Under the pieces are notes generated by a model, which was not told where the DNA came from, ran no database searches, and saw nothing but the letters and a program-made list of their open reading frames with translations. A stretch of 64,000 bases of DNA from Enoplolaimus lenunculus (taxonomy: Eukaryota > Nematoda > Enoplea > Enoplida > Thoracostomopsidae), in NCBI GenBank assembly GCA_030248215.1, contig JASANG010000904.1, forward strand, positions 62,001 through 126,000. The letters are read 5' to 3'. This document shows, piece by piece, positions 31,855 through 43,100 of the stretch; the first letter of the stretch is position 1; the number at the start of each line of letters is the position of its first letter. Position numbers and translations under genes: made by a program.

Positions 31855-32640
31855 ATCTCAATTTGCCAATATCCGAATTTCCGGGTAATATCCTAATTTC
31901 CCAATATGCAAATTTCCCGAGTAATATTTCAAATTCCGGAGCGAAAACGGTTGCGCCAAAAATTGCAATTTCCAGGCGTAGGCAGAATCGCGATTTCGCG
32001 TGTAATATCCGAAGTTCCCAAAATCCCAGTTTGCCGGGTAATATCCCAATTTTACGAAATCCTAATTTCCCAAAATCCCAATATCCCGGGTGATATATAT
32101 CCCAATTTCCCAAAATCCCAAGCGAAAAAAGGTTGCGCCCGAAATTGCAAATTCTCGCCAGAATTCTAATTTCACAAAATGCCAATTTCCCGGGTTATAA
32201 TGTCCGAATTCCCAAAAAACACAATTTCACGGGTAATATTCGAATTTTCCAAAATCCCAATTTCCCGGCTAATATCCCAATTTTCCAAAATCCTAATTTT
32301 CCAAAATCTCGAGCAAAAAAGGTTGCGCTCGAAATCGCAATTTCCCGGCAGAATCCTGATTTCCCTGAATCCTAATTTCTCAAAATTGCAATTTCCCTAA
32401 ACCCCGAGCGAAAACTGTTGTTCTTGAAATCGCAATATTCCAGCAGAATCCTAATTTCCCAAAATCTCAATTTTTCGGATAATATCTCAATTTCCCAATA
32501 TCCCAATTTCCCGGGTAATGTCCTAATTTCTCATGTAATAATCCCCATTTTTCAAAATCTCAATTTCCCAAAATCCCGAGCGAAAACGGTTGCGCCGAAA
32601 ATCACAACTTCCGGCGTTGGCAGAATTGCAATTTCGCGGG
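31855..32640. repeat. Degenerate satellite (AATTTCCC / CCCGGGTAATAT units)
   Basis: Short units of the form CCCAATTTCCCAAAATCCC and CCGGGTAATATCCC are repeated many times. A longer unit containing GCGAAAA.GGTTGCGC and AATTGCAATTTCC returns about five times (near 31940, 32118, 32310, 32405, 32580). The many open frames across it encode the same NFPxxxxISQNP-like text in several frames and are products of the repeat, not genes. Confidence 0.8.
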
Positions 32641-32673
32641 TGCATTTTGGTGGGGACCTCTTCAGTCCATGGC

Positions 32674-32745
32674 CAGGGACTTTATACGGACTCCAATTAA
32701 TTGGAACTCAAAGTGGGAACCCCCCTCTTATTCGGGTCACTATAG
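32674..32745. repeat. MITE family 1, end fragment
   Basis: Ends CTTATTCGGGTCACTATAG and is followed by TA, as in the complete copy at 36690-37112, in reverse orientation. The rest of this copy is lost or replaced by the satellite. Confidence 0.55.
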
Positions 32746-32991
32746 TAGGTTCGTATCCGTTAATCGTACGCTTATTCAAGTTTGGACAAATTTCAACAAT
32801 TACTATTATTTTATGAAAAAGTGATGAGTGTGAATCTGATCATTAACAGGAATAATGTTTTCACAACAAAGCAAATCACTACCTTGGTTACTATGCGATT
32901 ACAAACGAAGCTAATACTTCTTAATGCTGTATAATTAGCAAATGATAAATTTGTTGAAATTTTATGTTTTATCTGTACCATTGGGCACGTA

Positions 32992-33130
32992 TTGTAGTGA
33001 CCCGAATAAGAGGGGGGCTGATTTATATTTGGTCTCGCCATAGGGTACCCCCTGTTATTCGGTTACGGACTGTTGTTTATTTTCAACCAGCCATCCGGCG
33101 CCCATCGTTTGCTACGTATATTCAGTAGCC
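32992..33130. repeat. MITE family 1, other end fragment
   Basis: Starts TTGTAGTGACCCGAATAAGA after TA and continues with GTTATTCGGTTACGGACTG, the reverse of the 3' end of the copy at 36690-37112. No matching second end nearby. Confidence 0.5.
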
Positions 33131-35789
33131 CCATCTGGACATTCTATTTCCTGTACAAAGAATTCAAGATTGCTTGGCTGTGGTACAACTATATTGCTTT
33201 AGTTTCTTCTTACCCGTAGCACGATAGCATTGTGTTTGCGTAGAAAGTACTTTTTAGACCTGCTATGCCAGCTAAGCTAATATTGTTTGGCAAATAACTA
33301 TCGAATTTCTGTAGTGTGTCCTCCGATAGATAACCTACAATGATCTGAAATTTGAGGGCAAAGAAAGAGATATGCGTAGCACTTCACAATACCAGTCGTT
33401 GAGCCTTAAAAACTTGCCCTATGTAAACAGTATTTCTCACAGGTGTGCGATGGCTGTTGGTTTGCTAAATATAAACTAACGCGTCTAGTAAATAATGGTC
33501 CCCCAAGCGTAGTATCAGGTTCTCTAAAAGTCATAGAAACTCGACATTTTTAAGCTTAAACAGTACCCCCACAGAAAGTGATCCCTTCGTACCCGTAAAA
33601 ATAGCAGATACTTGCAGTCTTAGGTTTTACCAGTCAACCGTGGATTTCATCTATTTTAACGAAACTCATGTGTTTGAGGTACGCGAGATGAATGATTTGA
33701 TTGAGGGTCGTTTCAATGACTAATTCGAATTGAGTTGTTTTATGCTAAAAAATTTATTCAGCTTTAGACAATAACAATTAAAGTTACAGACAGGGCCTAC
33801 TAGGTATAACTTCCTGGAAATGCTGAACGTTACCAACGGTCAAAGGCGCACTATGACTGTTATATCTACCTCATTGAAATCGCCGTTCTTTTAGTATTCC
33901 ATAAAAAACAAGGTGGTATTTGTTTAACGGAAACGGTAAAAAATTTGCCGGAAATGAATTTCCGGTTACACTTTGCATTCGCGAATATCAATTTGAGTAT
34001 AAACAGTATCTAAGCCATGGCCGAAGCCAGGAAATTTTAATCGATGTGTTCAGAAATTAAGTTTTTGGTTTTTATTGGTTGTGCGCACATGTATAGAATG
34101 TCTTAACCAATGGCACAATGCACGATGAGACTACGCAGTAATAACTTATGAATCGATTTTCCTATATTGCTAATTGCTGAAAACCACGACTGTGTAAAAA
34201 TCATGATTAACCAATTGGAAGTCGCTATCGCAAGCGTTAATACAGTAGGTACACTCGCTGGCTATAATTTCCGCTCTACTTTCAAGTTGAAATAAGCAGT
34301 GGATTTGTCTAATTTTGAAATGGGACACACAAGAAGACAGGGATCTTCGAAAGTTACAAATTTTGTACTGGAGTTTGAAAATCTTTTTCGTTCGTATCCG
34401 AGCCTCTTGCTACTGGTTGCCTATATTCTCGAAATTGAAAATTTTGGTTATACTGGTCTATGTCCGTGCAAACGAGCATCCGCCAATTTAACCGAACGAA
34501 GTCTGGAAATCGTTTAGTTAATACTTAACCTGACGCACAGTATTTCATAATAGTTTCAAGTTTCACTGCCGACATTAAACGAATGCAATATGTATAATTT
34601 TCACATAAAACAAGCTATCAATAATTCAGCAAGCTATACCGTATTTGGGCACCTTATGGCTTTCTGTTTTACAAACACTCACTGTTCATAATGACAATAT
34701 AACGGTGTATTAACGAGCTAAGTCAAGGTATAAGCTTCGAAACAACCTGAGCGTTTGTTTCTTTCTTTCTCTCTTTCATTCTTTGTTTGTTTGTTTGTTT
34801 GCTAGTTTGTTCATTTGTTTGTTTGTTTGTTTGTTTCTTTTATATTAAAACAAAGGTTTTTCTGATTTATGTTCATTCTAAATTATTACAATTGAACTGA
34901 GAGAGTCAATCGATTGAGACTTAGCTTTTGAAACACTTTCCTTTGTATTTAATACTGAGTAAAATTCATACGTTTTGTTCTCGAAGAGCGTTTAAATAAG
35001 ATTGTGATGTTTATGCGCTCATTTGCAATCATGATTTATTAAAATTTTGATCAGTAGATTGATCGAAAACGATTCGCTTGTTTTAAAAGACGGTTTTGTT
35101 TTTGCTGAAAAACTTTTGTTTTGCTTTGTTTTTCCAAACCATTTGTAAAATAAGATACATTTTTGTTTTCGAAAGACGTGAGTACAATAACTGGATATAT
35201 ACAATGTGTAAAATCTGTCTATAGATTGCAGTAGGTGCAGTTACGGAATAACGGCGGAAAAGTTCTAAAATTAATGATGTAAGTTTCGCGTTTATCTTAC
35301 CATTCTTTTTAGCCAGATCTAAAACCTGCAAGGTAACGAAACTGGGATACGTTTTGTATTTAAGCCGTTATTGCCTTATTATCTTGTACAATTGTTATTC
35401 ATTTCCATCGAGTAAAAGTTGTTGTATAAACCAATTCAAAGCACACCAGTAATCCGTTAACACTTTATTAATATTAATAGCAACATAAGTAATTCATACA
35501 ATTGTAGTTGTGTCTGTACAAATTACGAAACTGCATAACTAAATAACGCTTGCGTTTAGTTGCAATATGATAGCTGTAATTGAAAATTGAAGACTGATAA
35601 ATATTTAGAAATGCCCCCTTATTAATAATTTGGCGATAATTTGGCCGAATATTTATAATCTAGTTTGTATTGTAGGACCTTCTGTGATTTTGGAAATTCG
35701 TTTGTGAAATGTTATTCAACTGGTAAAATCGCAAATGTTGGCTTTGAACTTTTGCGCTTTTTTCGTGATGCGAACTGTGAATGTGCAAT
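33131..35789. other. Stretch without recognised gene
   Basis: AT-rich. Holds a small (TTAAGC)/CCCCCACAGAAAGTGATCCC fragment near 33545, also found at the end of the telomere-like element at 49290-49480. Also holds a CCGG repeat end near 33970 and a (GTTT)n microsatellite at 34755-34845. Open frames are short and unlike known proteins. Confidence 0.45.
34755..34845. repeat. (GTTT)n / (CTTT)n microsatellite
   Basis: Runs of GTTT and CTTT with few interruptions. Confidence 0.85.
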
Positions 35790-36689
35790 TTTTATGCGTC
35801 ATCCACATTAATTTGCGCCCGGCTTGTGGGAAATCAAAAACGCCTTTTTCCAACTTGAGTTTGGAAAAAGGGTAGCAGTGGGAAACTGAAAACACGAAAT
35901 TTGATCTATAGGTAAATTGAAACATTTTATAAAACGTACTAGGAATTTGACTAGCAATTTTGAATTTCAATTTCCCAATAGCGAAAATAAAAACGACCGT
36001 AATGGGAAATTGAAACAGTTTTTAAACTCGAGTGGAAATTTGATAAGCACTTTTAAGATAGTGAAAAGGAAATTGAAAAGTGGTGCTTTACCGCAGTGGG
36101 AAATTGAAGACCAGAAATTTGCTTCAATTTCCCACTTGATGCAAGTAAATTGTATAGCAGTTGGAATTTGAAATTTTAGAAAACCGGAAATGCTACTTGG
36201 GGGGTCGTGCAAGGTCAAATATAGGTCATGCAATTAAAATACATGTAAACATGTCAGGTCAACGTGTTTACTTGTATTTTAATTGTTTGAGTTCCATAGA
36301 ACGTCAATTTAATTTGACTTTTTGCTTAGGCTTAAAAACATGCTTAATCTAACGTTAAAGCCCTAGAAGTTGCATTGGCCATACTTTTTAGCACCATAGG
36401 ACTGCTGGCGCTAGTGATGGGCATCGGATATTTTTTCATATCCGGATACCCGGCAATTCTTGCCGGATATTTATCCGGATGTCCGTGTATTTCCGGATAT
36501 CCGAAATGAAATTTTCCATTTCGGATATCCGAAACTCGATTTTGCATTTTTTGGGTTTCCGAACCTCAGTTTTCGTTTCTTAAGCACTTGTTTTAACTTG
36601 TTGCTCTAAAGGAAGTACCCTGACCCTCAAGCAAATTGATATGAGCATAAAGGATACAATTCTAAAAATCGGTATTTATTATGCCAGTA

Positions 36690-37112
36690 CTGTAGTGACC
36701 CGAATAAGAGGGATACCCATTTTGAGTCCCAATCAATAAGAGTCCGTATCCCTAATAAGAGTCCGTAAGCGCATAGAGTCCCTAAACCATAATTAGAGGC
36801 CATAAATGTCAATTATTCCTAATTGTAGCGCATAAATGACTCCAGAGCCAAATAAAGGTGAGTTCAAAACCTTGAAGCGTACTTAAGTTTTCCAAAGTAA
36901 GTTCCTAATAATAACCTTGCATTATGGCTAAAGCTTTTGATACAAGGCAAATAAATATTCGATTCAATGGTTAGTTACAATACCGGATATATGTGGAACG
37001 AAGTGTGGAGGAGGACGGGATAAAAGCAAATAACAGCCCGTAACCGAATAACAGGGGTACCTTCTGGAGAGGTCAAATAAATATCAGTTCCTTTCTTATT
37101 CGGGTCACTCAG
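36690..37112. mobile_element. MITE family 1, complete copy (TA target)
   Basis: 423 bp. Starts CTGTAGTGACCCGAATAAGA and ends with its inverted match TCTTATTCGGGTCACTCAG-like, flanked by TA on both sides. The TA duplication suggests a Tc1/mariner-type source of transposase. It encodes nothing. Other copies or pieces lie at 25711, 32674, 32992, 38491-38690, 54507-54904 and 61985-62457. Confidence 0.75.
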
Positions 37113-37392
37113 TAGTAACTACAATACCTCAATTGTTCTGGGTATTCAGTTTTAGAAGATTGTTGCAGACTACTAAACAAATATTGCGTTGACAACTTGA
37201 AATTGAGTTGATTTGGCTTGTCCTTTGCCTTATTTAAACCACTGTAATAGAGATGCCATCGAATACAACCCTTCCCTCGAACTATATATACTTGAATCGT
37301 TTTAGTTCCAAGAACAAAGAACCAGACTGAAATACACTTACGCTAAGTTGTACAAACGTCAGCCCATGTTACTTATACTGGTGTCGCGCTTT

Positions 37393-37650
37393 CAGCAACG
37401 GATCCAGAAAATTCTAAATAGGCGGGATGGTAAATATTTTGAAACGCAATTTTTCTCCAAAAAATTTTCTTAGCGGGAAAATTATAAGGTAGGACCCTAT
37501 TTTATACCGAAAGTATTATGATGAGGGGACAAATTGCAAGGTAATGAATGACCATATCATTTTATCACAAAACATTTATGTGGGGAGTGGGGACAAATTG
37601 TAAGGTAGGGGTCCTTTTTTCTTATCCGGACCGGATATCCGGTGTTCATC
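37393..37650. repeat. MITE family 3 fragment (CGGATCCA type)
   Basis: Starts CAGCAACGGATCCAGA and continues with CAAATTGTAAGGTAGG-like text as in the copy at 48951-49193. The far end is replaced by a TATCCGG-rich piece near 37625. Confidence 0.45.
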
Positions 37651-37945
37651 TTCGGTATAGGAGGTAAAAGTACGCATAGTAGTGCTGTCCTATGCCTCTG
37701 GATTTTGGAGGGGTCGGCGACATATGCAATTCACATATCGTTCAATAAAATCAGTCAGTTTAATTATTGCCCACATACTTTTAATGCCGTTATGATTTAA
37801 AGTGTTGGAATATGCACAACATTAGAAACTTAGACTTGGCGCATTTCAACTATGATCAATAGTCGTTTTGAGTATTGTCTGCTCTGTTTAATAAACAATT
37901 GTTCGTATAATTGTTCGTATAAATTGCGTTTTAAAATTAATTAAT

Positions 37946-38263
37946 GAAAATACGGAAATAATTTTTAATTCTTATTAAGCTAGTGAAATGTGCAATGGTT
38001 TTTGGAAAATTAGTATACGCGCTTGACCTATTCTGCCTGAAGGACAAAAATGAGAATACGGAAATAATTTTTAATTATTAAGCTAGTTAGTTAATGTGCA
38101 ATGATTTTTGGAAAATTAGTATACGCGCCTGACCAATTCTGCCTGAAGGACGATAATGAGAATACGCAAATAATTATTAATTCTTAAGCTAGTTAGTTAA
38201 TGTGCAATGGTTTTTGGAAAATTAGTATACGCGCCTGACCTATTTTGCCTGAAGGACAAAAAT
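37946..38263. repeat. Tandem repeat, three units of about 106 bases
   Basis: Units start at 37946, 38052 and 38158, each with GA(A/G)AATACG, AAATAATT, TTAAGCTAGT, GTGCAATG.TTTTTGG, TAGTATACGCGC and CTGCCTGAAGGAC. High identity, so fairly recent. Confidence 0.85.
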
Positions 38264-38490
38264 GAGAATATTGAGTTGAAGAAAGTACGTAGCCATGTTA
38301 AGCTTGTATTTTGGACCAAATCTATATACGTGAATAAAGTTGGGTACTTGTTTACTTCCCTCTACACTATAACTATTTTAATAGAAGACTCAAGTTCACC
38401 CAGTGATTATTTTATTATATTAATGACATGGGTGGGGTCTCCCCTCAAACTCCAGGGTGGAGGGTCCTAACGTAGAAGTAGATGCAGAAG

Positions 38491-38690
38491 TACGCTTCAA
38501 AGTTTTGAACTCACCTTTAATATTTGGTTCTGGAGTCATTTATGCGCTACACCTACAATTAAGAATAATTGAAATTTATGGACTCTATTAGGGTTTTGGG
38601 ACTCTATGCGCTTACGGACTCTTATTAGGGATACGGACTCCTTTTGATTGGGACTCAAAATGGGTACCCCTCTTATTCAGGTCACTACAG
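38491..38690. repeat. MITE family 1, truncated copy in reverse orientation
   Basis: Matches the first half of 36690-37112 on the opposite strand and ends GGTCACTACAG followed by TA. Part of the inverted duplication. Confidence 0.7.
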
Positions 38691-39328
38691 TATTGGCGTA
38701 ACAAATACCGATTTTTAGAATTGTACCTTTTCAATTTGCTTGGTTAAAAATCGATCCAAACCGAGATCAAAAGTCTCGGTCTTGGTCTCGCTTTTTTGAC
38801 CGAAGTCACCCATTCCTGCTGAAAGAATGCAAAACTCCTTAAACAAACACGCATTTAATACGAAAGGTCATTTACGTATTTCAACCTATTTTTCCGTGAA
38901 AGGTCAGTTACGTATTTGACCTATATTTCCGTTTAAATTTTATAGTTTTGGGGGTAAATATTACAAGCGAAATTGTGTAAAGTACTCATCTATTTGATAA
39001 AAGGGAAAATATTATTTTTCGTGCTAAAATTTAGTCACGTCGCCAATTTTCCATATGATAACAAAATTTAACAGGGCAGTGGGAAATTGAATTTACGAAA
39101 TGTTTCAATTTCCTTTATCTACGGTTTTCTTTTTCGTAAGTTGTAAATTGAAGTTGATAAATCATTATCAATTTACTACTCGATTTTATAAAATTGACGG
39201 CAAAGGGAAATTGGAAAAGTTTTCAAATTCAATTTCCCACTGCTATCCTTTTTCCAAACTCAAGTTGGAAAAAGGCGTCTTTGATTTCCACAAGCCGGGC
39301 GCAAATTAATGTGGATGATGCATTAGGT

Positions 39329-40137
39329 GCGTATCAGGATAACCAGGAGAATTTACTTGCACTTTAATAGTGTAAATCGGGTCATCGTTTATGAGGCGAT
39401 GTAAACGTACCATTAAACAATTATTAGGTTTGTAACTTTATGTATAGCTAAGAATATTCCACCGTAACTATTCGTCAAGCAAGAACAAAATGTTCGTGCT
39501 ACAACAAAATACAGCTGTTCGGAACTGTTTTTTTCATTAAAATTTATTTCTCATGTAGTAAAAACGCATATTTGTTATGGTTATTATAGTGGTTTTCGGA
39601 TTACAGATCTTTTCCGTTATCCTACCGGCCCGTGTTTCCCAAAAAGGATGGATTTAAAAATTATTTTGCATATTTAGCTTCTCATGACCTCCCCTCATTA
39701 TTTCATGCATAAATTTGAATTTGTAAAAATTTGATTTTTCAAGGTCCCAAGGTCCCCCCGCCCCCTTGCTACCCAAAAAATTGTTTGTAGTTTGGCAAAT
39801 CATATTCCGGTCGATGCAACGTGCAGATCTGAGTTCAATGGTGTTAAATTTTTTGCAATCAGACGATTGATTAACGTGGAATGATCAGGAGAGGTCATAA
39901 GAAGATCAAATTATGCAAAAATTTTCAAAATCGATCCATTTTTGGCAGACTCGGACGGATTGGATAACTGGGACGACACCGGCTTACAACGCAAAAACGT
40001 TTTAGATTACATTTCACTCAGGTCACAACAGCTGTCACACTATAGCACTATCCAATAATATAGCGTTTTAATACATATTTAATTTGTAGAATATTTATTA
40101 AAATTATTTCAAATATAACATGTATGAAAAGTCGTAA
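39329..40137. other. Stretch upstream of the iGluR-like gene
   Basis: No gene seen. Holds a block near 39880 (GTGGAATGATCAGGAGAGGTC) related to 12840. Any upstream exon or promoter of the receptor gene would lie here, but none could be placed. Confidence 0.4.
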
Positions 40138-43100
40138 ATGGACGCCAGAAACGGGACGCATGCGGGTACTCCGGGCAAATTAGTAATTCGAATGCCAGAA
40201 TACGCACCACTTTGTTATCCTTGTGCGCTAGATCTTGCTGAAAATTTGATTGATGCAAACGAATGCAAGTATCCAGGTATTGACATTGAAATATTAACAT
40301 ATTTTGCACAACTGGCAAATGTTACCATCAAATGGTTACCAGCTCGCGGCAAAGTTAACTGGGGAACAACGATGGAAACAGGATTTTTGGGCGAAATGCT
40401 ACGCGGTGAAGTTGACGGAATAAACGTTTGGTACAAAATTACCGAAGCTCGAATGGTAAGTATTGCTTTGTTGTATCATATGCCTGCTTGACGGAAATAT
40501 AGGAGGATGGGTTTCTGCGTTGGGTGGCCTCAGAAACACATGGACTCCACCTGTGTGAGCCTATTAAGTGCAGGAGAGCCGGTTGTGGGTTTTGATAGTT
40601 CGTGTCTGCCAATCAAATTTATTATAGCATTCCAATCAGGCTCACAAGTACCAGTAATCTGGCAGTTTATTAACAACACACATAATGCCATACGAGTTAT
40701 AATAATGATACTATCGTCAATAAGGCGGATTTGCACGCAATTAAGTCCCGTAGGACGCGAAATTAGATCAGGTCCGTGGACCGACGAAAATAATAGGACG
40801 AAGCCGGTGAAATTATTTCGATCGCAAGCCGCGATCGTTTAACCCTATGATAATAAGTAAGTGCGAGAGCGCGAGATAAAAGTGCTATTCGATTTCGCTA
40901 ATTACGGAATCTGAATGCAATTGGGTTTTAAACCATATAGGGAGCCGTTGAACCTCCGCGTGGGCCTTGCCCTATGGCAGGTTAAGCGGTTCCGTAATAT
41001 AACAAATACAAAAACTGTATTATACGCGTTTTTTAAACGCAATTACAAGTGGCTTGAGTCAAAGACAAATTTCATTTTTAGACACACACGTGTCCGTAGA
41101 CACTCATAATACTTTGAATATGGGAGTTCAGGGTCCGCAAAGTAACGTGTTTTTCTAGACACAGGCCTTCTTGGCCAAAATAATTTTTATACCACTAGAT
41201 AGAGATTTCTGCAAACCTTCTAGATCAAAATTTGGAAGTTGATCTGACTGTTCGTTGGCCAGTTACTAGTCGTTAAACTTTCTGTGTGAAACCAAGTGAA
41301 AATGTGCTTGCATTTGGCTTGAACAACGGCGTTAAAAATACTTGCGAAATAGTCGTAAAGTAGCGTTAAACGGTAAAAAAGGGGAAAAGACTGCCAGGCT
41401 AAGACGGTTACGAAACTAAGACGAATTCGAAAATAGGTTGAAAACCCAAAAGTTTGAAAATAAAGCAGAGTATTTGGGTCAATGAACCTTCGCGATGTAA
41501 ACACAAATATCAGGGTATCCCTTTTTGATAGCAGTTGTTAAACATTGAAATTCATTTTGTAAACGTCAGTATCTGTCGCTGATATTATCAATCAATATTA
41601 CACATGTGATGCACAGCCGCGTATGCGGTACAAATAACCTGATGTAGAGTAACTGAATCAAAGTAAAACGTAATAATAGTAAACGGTGGTGGAACTCGGA
41701 CGGCGCTTAACTACGCGACTATTGACTTGAAAATACCACTTGTGAGAGCGGAGGCAAGCGCGTAGAGAGCTACAGTAACCGTGCCGTGGACGGGGGGGTG
41801 GGTATTGTGTTTTCAGGTTGTTGTTGTTCTTGTTGTAAGGGAGGTTTAGGGCGGCCCGAGGGCTTCCTGGAGCTTGAGGGTCGGGTTTTAGCGCGCCGGC
41901 TGATATTCCTCGGCGTAGGGGACACCGGAGAATATCCGACAGGATATTTTGCATAAACGTATAACAACTAATGATTCACAGTACTTTGAGACCGTAGTAT
42001 AGCACCAAAAGTATTATAAAACATGTTAATACGAATACGCTTTCAATCTCTGCCGCCACGTATAGACTCATAAATCTATCAATTCCGGAACACAATGTTA
42101 TAAGAACAGCGGAAAAATGAAAGAAAAAATAAAACTTATTGGTCAAAGACGTTCAGAGCACAACGAACTCAACTCTGCGTCATAAATTATATTTGTGTTA
42201 CATGTATTTACTAGTCCAGGTAGGTAGCGAGACTTCAGACCTTTTTACTAAGCAGCTGGAAAAGAGGGCCTACAGAGCGGGGATCGATCTGGCGGCTTCA
42301 GTACTCCGAGACAAGCGTTCTACCACTGCGTCAAGCAGCCCGCTTCTCGAAGCGCTTCTATCGTCCACTATGTGTCGACCGCACGCTGCCGGCGAGCATA
42401 CTATACAATGTGCATTGCATATATATACGGCATATGCTCCAGGACAAGCACGTCTCACATGCTTCTATGTACAATATGAATGGCCTCACAATGGAAACTA
42501 ATAACATCGGGAGTTTTAGCGCAAACAGCTGTCATACTGGTAAATTTGATTATCATTATTAAGTTTACTTGCAAAACGCTTCCGCCGAGACTGTGACGCA
42601 AGCGCACAGCCAGCTCACCTTGCTAGGGAGGCTAAAAAATTTCAGGATTGGCATTCAAGGGTTTTCAATGAATTACGAGCAAGGTTGAAAATTCTCTGGG
42701 GAGGCCCAAATTTTTCCGGGGGGCTTAGATCCCCCGTCCCCTCGCTTGGCTACGGGCCCGCTGTGACGGCCAATTGAGTAAATATTTTTTACCTTCATTC
42801 AGTTTAAACAAAACTGCAGTATTTTAGGAACACTTTGATTTCACCGTTCCGATTCCTTATTTTGCAAATCAAATTGGATTTATTTGTTCAAAACCAGTGG
42901 GTGCGATTAGCATTGAATCAAGCGCGCTGTTGTATAAAGTTTTGCCGCAACAAATTTGGCTATTATTTGTCGTTGTTTCGTTGTTGGCCATTGCATTATT
43001 GTGGATTGCAACACAAACAGCGAAAAAATTTGGCATCGAAAATATGCGTCAGACGCGTAAGACTTGCAAAGATATGACAGCGATGTCGGTAAGTTTTGTG

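Larger units (their letters stand above)
35790..39328. repeat. Interrupted inverted duplication
   Basis: The outer pair of matching pieces is 35790-35890 and 39226-39325, in opposite directions; both carry GCGCCCGGCTTGTGG and a 28-base palindrome around CAACTTGAGTTTGG. The inner pair is the flank of a family-1 MITE: 36650-36689 and 38691-38735 share ACAATTCTAAAAATCGGTAT in opposite directions, with the MITE inserted at the same base in both. The intervening parts of the arms differ, so deletions or later insertions have broken them. The centre (about 36890-38490) includes a 106-base tandem repeat. Confidence 0.6.

Noticed and set aside
31863-32816. Frames of 73-132 codons on both strands
   Set aside because: They translate the satellite; the same short words repeat in every frame.
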